From assembly GCA_004009845.1 (NCBI GenBank), contig RMBW01000019.1, forward strand, positions 186,001-250,000: a stretch of 64,000 nt of DNA, read 5' to 3'. Below are positions 56,915-64,000 of this stretch, piece after piece (position 1 is the first letter of the stretch; every line of letters begins with the position of its first letter). Both the position numbers and the translations under genes were made by a program. The notes beneath the pieces were generated by a model that had not been told where the DNA came from, searched no databases, and saw only the letters and a program-made list of their open reading frames with translations. This stretch comes from Davidsoniella eucalypti. Lineage: Eukaryota > Ascomycota > Sordariomycetes > Microascales > Ceratocystidaceae.

Positions 56915-58504
56915 ATGACGAGAAAATCATATGCTGGCGCGGCCATGCTGGCTGCCGCTTCTTTTGCGTCGGCGCAAACCCTCAGCATCAGTTCAAATGG
57001 TGGGCCTCTCGAAATGACTCCGTCGATAGAACCGACTCACAAACTAACATGATCTATCCTCTTTCGGTAGATGCAATAATCCAATCGGCTCGCAGTATAG
57101 CTTACGATACCATGTCATACTACAAGGGAAACATTTCCGGAGGCACGCCCGGCGTGCTGCCCGGCCCTCCACCAGCAGGCGACTACTACTGGTGGGAAGG
57201 AGGTGCACTTTGGGGTGCAATGCTAGACTACTGGCATTATACTGGCGACGCGTCGTACAATTCCGTCATCAAAGAGTCTCTACTGTTCCAGGTAGGCGAG
57301 AACCGGGACTACATGCCCAAGAATTATACGGCGTCTCTGGGCAATGATGACCAGGGATTCTGGGGCATGTCTGCTATGCTGGCTGCAGAACTGGGATTTG
57401 AAGATCCCGACTCGTCTCAACCTCAATGGTTGGCTCTAGCTCAAGCTGTATTCAATACACAGGCAGACCCAGAACGTCACGACTCGTACTGCGGTGGTGG
57501 TCTACGGTGGCAGATCCCACAAACGAACAGCGGTTATGATTACAAGAACAGTAAGTGATACCATGTGGCAGATTATTGTTTCTTGACTGCTCTATTCGTC
57601 TAGCATCTAACACATGTGAATTAGGTATCGCCAATGGTGTCTTTTTCAACCTGGGGGCTCGATTGGCCCGCTACACTGACAATGCTACTTACGCTAGATA
57701 TGCTAATCAAACGTGGGATTGGATCAAGAACACAGTTCAGTTTATTGACGATGACTACAATGTGTACGATGGAGGTCATGTCAACTATAATTGTACCGAT
57801 ATCAACAAAGCGCAATACTCGTACAACAGCGCGGTATTTCTGCAAGGTGCGGCATATCTATACAATTACGTAAGTTTGTAATTCCATATATGTAGCATAT
57901 ATTTGAAAATGGCAAATGTCGCTAACACAAACATACACAGACCAACGGCACATCCTGGAAGACCGAGGTCGACGGCCTACTGAACGCTACACTGCGCAAC
58001 TTCTTTCCCAACGACACGGCTTACGAAATCACATGTGAGGCCGATCTATCATGTACAACAGATATGTGGAGTTTCAAGGGCTATGTTGCGCGTTGGCTCG
58101 CCAATGTCGTCCAAATGGCGCCGTACACCCACGACACCATCCTACCAGTGCTCCAAACATCGGCATCCAAGGCAGTCACACAATGCACTGGCGGGGACAA
58201 TGGGCGGCAGTGTGGATTTAGCTGGAGTTCGGGCACGTATGACGGCAAGACTGGCTGCGGCCAGGAAATGGACGTGTTAGGCGCTATTACTTCTCTCTTA
58301 GTAGACTCCGTATCAGCGCCTCTAACGGCAGACACAGGAGGTACGAGTCAGGGAGACCCGAACGCCGGATCAAAATCGGACTCTTTACTACCAACATATT
58401 CGCCAGTGACTGCAGGTGATAAGGCTGGAGCAGCTATATTGACATTCTTTGTGCTAATAGCTAGCATATCGCTATATACCTGGATGTGTATGGGCTCGAC
58501 TTGA
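56915..58504 (+). CDS. GH76 mannan endo-1,6-alpha-mannosidase, DFG5/DCW1 type
   Basis: Four exons: 56915-56999, 57071-57550, 57625-57869 and 57941-58504, giving 457 aa. Introns are 71, 74 and 71 nt, each with a CTAAC branch, and all joins keep frame. The signal peptide is MTRKSYAGAAMLAAASFASA. GH76 features are DYYWWEGGALWGAMLDYWHY, then GNDDQGFWGMSAML with the catalytic Asp pair, and DWIKNTVQFIDDDYNVYDG. A Ser/Gly-rich spacer and a hydrophobic C-terminus (AGAAILTFFVLIASISLYTW) fit GPI or membrane anchoring. DFG5/DCW1 enzymes link GPI proteins to the cell wall glucan. The stop is TGA. Confidence 0.93.
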
Positions 58505-59019
58505 TCGGAGGTTGCTACAATAGATGGGAAATTGGCGTTATTGGGAAGGAGTTTTGGGTTGCTTTTCTTTTCTATCATCTTGTGAATATTTTTTGTTTTG
58601 TTTTCTTTAATGAGCTCCATGTCCTTTCTTGTCTACAACGCCAAGAAAAACAAACAATAACAGTAGTAGTTAATTTCTACTCGACATGTAAGTAGAAGCA
58701 GTTATAATAATGAATATTCAGCGGGTTAATTCCCGCTCAAGTAAATACAATCATGTCTTTTCCAACTAGAATATTATTTTTCATGAGCAGTGACAGACGT
58801 ACATATGTACACAATTGCATAAGCAAAGTGGTTATTTTACCCCTGCTATAAATGAACAACATGGCATATTTAACAGGGTGGAAACGAAACAGATCTCGAG
58901 CTTCGTTTCATATGTGTGGCCTTTTGTTTTTCGTTCGTTAACTATCTATTTTTTCTAACCTTTCTATCTTCGACAATCTTTCTGTTACAGAAACCCTATT
59001 CATCTCTCTATCCTCAACT

Positions 59020-59722
59020 ATGGATATCCCAATGCCTGATTTCACCGACCGGGTGCTTTTCCCGTCTTTCAATGAAACCCCAACGACAACCCTAGTGTCA
59101 TCAACAGGCTCATCAACCACCAACACACAACAACGACCACATATACTCCTCGCCGCTTTACGCGAAGACATGACCATCACACGACCAACATATATTCTCG
59201 AAGACCGCGACAGATCCACCTTTGCCCTAACCTTCATGCTACCGATGAACTCTCCCGTGCGACCCAAACTCCGTAAAGGCCAAGCTGTCGCCGTCTGCGG
59301 TCTTCGTCGGCGCGAGCCGCCAACAGAAGGCAAAAAGGCCTATGTCCGTGTCGAGGAGGGCGAGGAGGCGCGCGTGATACCGCTGGGAATCATGTGGGAG
59401 CGTGTAGTCGAGTTGTTGGCGGCGGCAGAGATGAAGAAGGAAGAGCTGGAGGGGGGTAAGATGACGCAGGCTGACAGGCAGATTTGCGGTGCATGTGGCA
59501 AAACTGACGGTGAGAAGAAGAAGTGCACAAACTGTGGATGGGTGCGATATTGCGGAAAGGTAAGTTTTTTTCTCTTTATATTTTCCATCTTTGGTTAACC
59601 CAGAGGCTAACCCTAGTATGTATTCCAAACAGGAATGCCAACTTGATGGGTGGACTAATAAGGGCCATAAGGGCCAGTGTAGGGGCTTCCAGGCTTTGCA
59701 GACAGCTCTAAGGCTGTCTTAA
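59020..59722 (+). CDS. MYND-type zinc finger protein, 209 aa
   Basis: Exons 59020-59559 and 59633-59722; the 73-nt intron has a CTAACCC branch and keeps frame. The C-terminal MYND finger is complete: CGACGKTDGEKKKCTNCGW, YCGKECQ, then GWTNKGHKGQC, split by the intron after YCGK. The N-terminal part has a LRKGQAVAVCGLRRREPP segment typical of fungal MYND-only proteins, whose role is not known. The stop is TAA, 76 bp from the stop of the convergent oxygenase gene. Confidence 0.88.
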
Positions 59723-59798
59723 GTATTTATTCCAAGTATATAAATATGTAGGTTCGATTTCAATGGAAGAATCCGCAAAATGCTTGGAAGCGGCCTAT

Positions 59799-61058
59799 TC
59801 ATTTTTTATTCTTTGCATTTTTCCCACTTTCTTTCGCCTGTGCTTCTTTTTTCCCGGTTGTGGATTGCGCTGCCTGTTCTAGGGCTAGAGTTGTCGGTTT
59901 CGGGCTGCTTGGAGTTTTAGCTTTCAGAGCTGGCACACCTTTAGCTGGTTGGCTTGTAGCTTTGGCCGGAGCTTTGGCTGGGGCTGGAGCTGGGGCTGGG
60001 ACTTTGGCTGGGGCTGAAGCTGGAGCTGAGGCTGTCTTCTCGGTCTTGTGATATAAAACATCTGATCTCATCATATACTTGACGCCGCTGCGCACTGGCG
60101 CACCACCATGAAGCAAGCCCTTGTGCTGAAAGATCAACACGCGGCCCGTCTCGCACTCGACGTCGTGGAACTTGCGGCGTCCACGGTCCATGAACGTTGT
60201 TGCGCCGCCATCTAGATCGGATTTCTTCGGAGATGCGCCACCATCTAGCTTGGGTTCCTTCGCAGGTGCGTTGGGTTCTATCTTGGAGCCGGATAAATAT
60301 AGATTTAGTGTGAACATGGTGGTATAGGTTTTGCCACCCTTAGTTTCGGTATAAGCACTATCATTGTGGGCTATTGAGGTGTTTGTTAGTAAGATGTTCG
60401 AAAAGAGTGGTGGACGATATAAGTGTATCAAAGGGTACTCACGCATAAAGAAGTCGCCTTGTTCGTATTTCAGGAAGCGCATGCGCCGGTTTAGGCCGGT
60501 CAGACTGTAGTCGCATGTAGAGTCGATGTTCTTCACAGCTTCTTCCATGTCTTGAGCTAGAGTTACGGGCTTTTGTTCAGCCTCTTTAGCCCCTTTCGCA
60601 TCGTTCGTCTCTGCAGCCTTGGTGCCAGTAGTGGCTTTAGTTGCCAGAAGACAGCGGGCCCAGATGCGATCGACTATATTCTGTTTATCCCAGATGATAC
60701 GCTTGCTCTTGCGGTATGAGCTGATGCGTACTTCGAGGCCGTTGGACCCGGCACTGACCAAAGCCGGCGTCCAGGCCCGAGGACCACCGACCGGCAACTG
60801 GCTCTTCTCCGCCATTTCGATGAGCGTCTTACATTCTTCGTGCGTCAGGACATGCTCGATCGTGGCAGCAAAGCTTGTGCCGTTGTTTTTGATGTCGGTT
60901 TTTTCCCATTCGATCTTTTCATATTTCAGGTCCTTGACAGCGTCTGGCGAGAGAAAATCGTCGTTGTACGGCACGTCGAGCATGCGGTACGCGGGGATGA
61001 AGGGCCGGTTCTCCGGCGGGTTGTGTGGGTCAATGGAGGAGCTGGTAGCGGAAGGCAT
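59799..61058 (-). CDS. 2-oxoglutarate/Fe(II)-dependent oxygenase (prolyl 4-hydroxylase-like), 395 aa
   Basis: Exons 61058-60443 and 60370-59799; the 72-nt intron (GTGAGT donor, TACTAAC branch, ATAG acceptor) removes an open stretch that would otherwise be read through. Splicing creates FFMPHNDSAYTETKGG, whose H-x-D binds iron. The distal His and the 2OG-binding basic residue lie in LLHGGAPVRSGVKYMMRSDV. The N-terminal part has VLTHEECKTLIEMAE, usual in fungal members. The last ~70 residues are Ala/Pro/Lys-rich and low complexity. The substrate is unknown. The stop is TGA. Confidence 0.88.
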   Translation of the reverse strand: MPSATSSSIDPHNPPENRPFIPAYRMLDVPYNDDFLSPDAVKDLKYEKIEWEKTDIKNNGTSFAATIEHVLTHEECKTLIEMAEKSQLPVGGPRAWTPALVSAGSNGLEVRISSYRKSKRIIWDKQNIVDRIWARCLLATKATTGTKAAETNDAKGAKEAEQKPVTLAQDMEEAVKNIDSTCDYSLTGLNRRMRFLKYEQGDFFMREYPLIHLYRPPLFSNILLTNTSIAHNDSAYTETKGGKTYTTMFTLNLYLSGSKIEPNAPAKEPKLDGGASPKKSDLDGGATTFMDRGRRKFHDVECETGRVLIFQHKGLLHGGAPVRSGVKYMMRSDVLYHKTEKTASAPASAPAKVPAPAPAPAKAPAKATSQPAKGVPALKAKTPSSPKPTTLALEQAAQSTTGKKEAQAKESGKNAKNKK

Positions 61059-61069
61059 GGTACCTTTTT

Positions 61070-61601
61070 GGAGATGTAGTACAAAGTAGTATTGAGAATA
61101 TAGTGTGAAGTAGTATCAAAGAATGGTAATAGAGTAAGTAGCAAGTAGGTTTCAGTATATCTAGTTTGTGTACAGATAAACGTAGAGTCTAGCCGATGTT
61201 ACAGATTGCAAGTTGCGTTCATCCTCTTTTATACAATATATATTTTTGCCCCCACCATACCACCTCTCTTGTATACAGCAATACGTATGAATGACTACAA
61301 TAGTTGGACCACTAATCACGCTGACTATAACATATGACATGTCCTATGTCATCAGATTTGTTCTTCTCATATTCTACCTTGAAGCTGAATCCCATAAGCG
61401 GAGTGTGGCGAAGCAAAAATATTGAGCTACAAGTCACCTTTGCATACACTATCAGGCATAAAGAGGAGAAAAGAGAGCAATACAATCTGTTATACTGGTT
61501 GGTTGGGTCGTAATATCAGTTGGGCGATTGTCCAAAATAATTAGAACTAACACGGGGTGTAACCCTATTGGTAACCCTAGTATATATTAGGCTGATCAGA
61601 C
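61070..61601. other. No gene seen; oxygenase promoter and THI5 3' end
   Basis: AT-rich spacer between two tandem minus-strand genes. Confidence 0.4.
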
Positions 61602-61604
61602 TAA

Positions 61605-62789
61605 TTAAGCTGAAGCAATATCGAGCTTAACAGAATCCAGACGACGGAAGCCGCCGCTGCACGAGACGCACTTCTGCAGCTCAGCAATACGCTTCTGGTC
61701 GCCTACGGGGTCGGCCGACTCGTCATCGAGTTCCCAGCCGAGGAACTCGTTGGTGTAGTTGGGTACGAAGTCGGCGTCAAGGACGGTCAGGCGCTTTCCA
61801 TAGGCCGTGACCTTGTCCCAGTCGCGGCGAACGTTCTTCAGATCACGCGACAGATAGGCAAAGCTACGTTCGAAGATCTTGGCGTTCAGAAGAGTCCGCA
61901 TAGCCGGCTTGCAGGCCATGTAATCGGCCCAGGCACGCGAAGGATCGGCCAAGACATCGTCCGTAGCTCGCTTGACGGCAGCAAGGAAGCTGCGCACCTT
62001 GTCCGGGTTAGCGGCCACGAAGGCATCGTTGGCGATGTACAGAATGGTGCAGAAGCAGCAGCATCCCAGCTCGGCAAGCTCATCGATACGCAGCATCTGA
62101 ACGTCGGACTTGGGGCGGTTGTTACTGGCCAGCCACTCTTCGAGCTCGACCATTTGCACGTTCTCCAGGCCGATACCGGCGTCGATCGTACCGGCTTGAA
62201 GAGCTCCGGCAATGTTCATGCCGCAGCGGACTGCCGTGTAGTCATCCGGTGTCATGCCGTAGTGCGATGTCAGCTCATCGATCTGGATCTTGCCGAACTC
62301 GCCGACATAGCCGATGCGCTTGCCCTTCAGAGTGCGGAAGTCACTGGTGATGCCCGAGTCCTTGAGGTAAATGACACCGGTGAACGGCTCATCAAGTAGA
62401 GATCCGATCGATTGCACCGGGAAGCCGCGGGCTTTGGCTGCCAGCGTATGGATCATGGCCTTGAAGCCCATGTCCACCTTGCCGGAGCCGATAATCTCAG
62501 TGACATCCTATGCTCAAGTTAGCATTGCTATGCAATCTTTCGCTCTTTCTCTCCCCGAAGAAAAGAAAAGATGGTGGCTGCCTTACACTGGGGTCGTTGG
62601 GTTCCAGAATGGCAACGCTGACGCCTTCGTCTTTGAAATATCCCTTGGCTTGAGCCAGGAAGACGGGCGCGTGATACGGAGTCGCATGCCTATGATAGAT
62701 ATGTTAGAGCTTATTGAGCTACATGGTACTGTGGTAGATTTCATGAAGCCGCACCAGTTGGTCAAGAACGTAATCTTATCAGTTGACAT
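61605..62789 (-). CDS. THI5: THI5/NMT1 pyrimidine (HMP-P) synthase of thiamine biosynthesis
   Basis: Exons 62789-62755, 62689-62587 and 62507-61605; introns are 65 and 79 nt. The total is 346 aa, ending in TAA. Splicing gives MSTDKITFLTNWHATPYHAP, then LAQAKGYFKDEGVSVAILEP. The family hallmark CCCFC is present (AELGCCCFCTILYIANDAF), as are GYVGEFGKIQIDELTSHYG and ERSFAYLSRDLKNV. THI5/NMT1 makes HMP phosphate in a suicide reaction, using its own active-site His and PLP; the His fits the N-terminal NWHATPYH. Expression is very likely controlled by the TPP riboswitch in the 5' UTR intron. Confidence 0.95.
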
Positions 62790-62906
62790 GGTTGCGGTAG
62801 AGTAGATCAAGTAGATTGAGCTAAGGTCATAGTGTTAGTACAACCAAGAAGCCTTACCGTCGCCACGATCGTGGCAAGAAAAGGGGAGGGGGAATTCAAA
62901 GAAGCA

Positions 62907-63040
62907 TGTCCTTCCGCTGGTATTATCCAGATCAAGTTCACCGGTATTTCTCAACAGAGCCAAGTCCCCGAGGGCGATTCTCAATCGCTCTGTGTATATT
63001 TCCTTGTTCTTGGTGCCTGACGAGACAATACAGAAAGACA
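62907..63040 (-). promoter_or_regulatory. TPP riboswitch (THI element)
   Basis: Minus strand carries the conserved TPP-binding core: TTGAGAAATACC (62943-62954), then GAACTTGATCTGGATAATAC and CAGCGGAAGG. P1 can form between GAAAGACA (63033-63040, plus strand) and TGTCCTTCC (62907-62915). P3 is an enlarged arm, as in other fungi; CCAAG/CTTGG or CAGAGC/GCTCTG are candidate stems. The 5' half of P2 is uncertain. In Neurospora NMT1 such an aptamer controls 5' UTR splicing. Confidence 0.93.
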
Positions 63041-63111
63041 GAGGAGAGAGAATGCCTACTCGGAGTACAAGGCTTAGTACCCGGATGCTGTCTTCTAAAC
63101 TTTACCTGATG

Positions 63112-63138
63112 CTAGGATAGTTCCATGGGGAAAGACAT
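63112..63138 (-). other. Upstream ORF of 8 codons in the THI5 leader
   Basis: ATG at 63136-63138 to TAG at 63112-63114 (MSFPMELS). It is removed if the 63174 donor is used and kept if an inner donor is used. Retained uORFs are the known way that TPP lowers NMT1 translation in Neurospora. Confidence 0.6.
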
Positions 63139-63269
63139 CGTGGCTGCTTTGAACTGGCAGTTCAAGAGCCTTACCAAGAGTCTTGTTGTAGAGAGGCCGG
63201 ATATTCGGTTGTAGTGTGAGTAGAGAAGAAACACAACGCCAGGACATGATTTACGACGTCTTTCGGCTG

Positions 63270-63280
63270 CCTTTTATACA
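63270..63280 (-). promoter_or_regulatory. TATA box of THI5
   Basis: Minus strand TGTATAAAAGG about 95 bp upstream of the first 5' UTR donor. Confidence 0.7.
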
Positions 63281-64000
63281 CGCTTGTGTAGCAACTCGGC
63301 TTTCTAGTTTCTCCGACAAAGTCACTACATGTACCACTTAATTTTCTTATCCGGCCATCGTATCATCATATCATAGGGTGACTCTTCAAAAGACCATTTA
63401 TTAAAGCCCGTATTTACTTGGCATTTTCTCCGTTTTCTTCCTAGCCGTCTTTCTTTCCGTGTCTTATTCTTTTTGGTCGGGCATTGCTTGTCTGAAGCCG
63501 AGTGATATAAAAAGCCGTCATAAGCCGTCGATATGCTTCTCGGAGATCCACTTGTATTTGTAGTTGTAGACATAATTTACCGGCATATCAACTATTATGT
63601 AATGTACTATGTATTAGTAACGTCGATCAATCAAGACTAGATCCTGTTAATGTAACATTGCGTCGTACCGTTTATTTGCTTTCGTTATTCCGTTTACAAC
63701 TATAAGTTATTTCCGTTCCGTTCGTTGGGATCTTGGCCTGAATAATACCCCTCTTTTCTTCAAATTATCTTTGTACTTGAATGTCCTTGTCTTCTAAGGA
63801 GCTACATTGATTACAGATATAAGTGATGAAATATAAAAATAAAAATAGAAAAACATCGTGTATTTTTAGATAACCCTTTCACATGGTCTCAGTTGTAATA
63901 GACGAAAAAAGTATTCCTATCAAATAGGCGCTTGCTACAAGACGAGAATTAGATGCATCGATAGTCGATATCCCTCAGAATTTAACACCTTCGCCACCGC
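63281..64000. other. THI5 upstream region, no gene seen
   Basis: AT-rich; no supportable frame to the window edge. Confidence 0.4.

Larger units (their letters stand above)
62821..63174 (-). other. Alternatively spliced 5' UTR intron of THI5
   Basis: Upstream donor GGTAAGG (G at 63174), acceptor CCTTAG (62821) and branch GTACTAAC just before it. Two more donors lie inside: GTAAAG at 63105 and GTAAGG at 62857, the latter right after a GCCACGATCGTGGC hairpin. Using 62857 would leave a 37-nt intron, short for a fungus. Confidence 0.65.

Overview
The window looks like a chromosome segment of a filamentous ascomycete (Pezizomycotina). The protein genes have short introns (54-162 nt for those I could define well) with GTRNGT donors, CTAAC-like branch sites and YAG acceptors. 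Both nuclear tRNA genes carry a small intron after the base 3' of the anticodon. A TPP riboswitch lies in the 5' UTR intron of a THI5/NMT1-type gene, an arrangement known from filamentous fungi. I cannot fix the class.

Layout. About 1-33.8 kb is accessory and repeat-rich. It holds three copies (A, B, C) of one gene family, all on the minus strand, and one full plus one truncated copy (D, E) of a second family. Between them lie a broken secreted-protein gene framed by inverted repeats, two tRNA genes, an HP1-type chromodomain gene, a tiny membrane protein and a small unknown gene. From 34.6 kb the window is mostly housekeeping: RAD52, a LINE remnant, STS1/Cut8, a nucleolar two-RRM protein (NOP13-like), a glutamine-synthetase-family enzyme, a small secreted protein, a MITE-like element, a GH76 (DFG5/DCW1) cell-wall mannosidase, a MYND-finger protein, a 2OG-Fe(II) oxygenase and THI5/NMT1.

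Most notable: families 1 and 2 are open through in-frame amber codons (TAG). In A, B and C the same TAG interrupts one continuous frame just before a hydrophobic C-terminal domain. In each copy it sits in the 8-nt loop of an 8-bp hairpin kept by G-U and compensating changes. In D two TAGs lie in a duplicated block whose codon differences are all synonymous. A LINE remnant also has a TAG in a 5-bp hairpin loop. UAG in a hairpin loop is the preferred context of sexual-stage A-to-I mRNA editing known from Sordariomycetes and Pyronema (UAG to UGG). At least five genes here end in TAG, so UAG is not reassigned genome-wide. I propose editing or programmed readthrough that switches a soluble to a membrane-anchored product. 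This is inference and needs RNA data.

Second: noncoding DNA downstream of these genes is highly structured. Copies A-C share a nearly identical 0.85 kb 3' module with tandem hairpin repeats, better conserved than their coding parts. Gene D is followed by a six-unit, ~110-bp array of hairpins with homopolymer loops whose stems covary between units.
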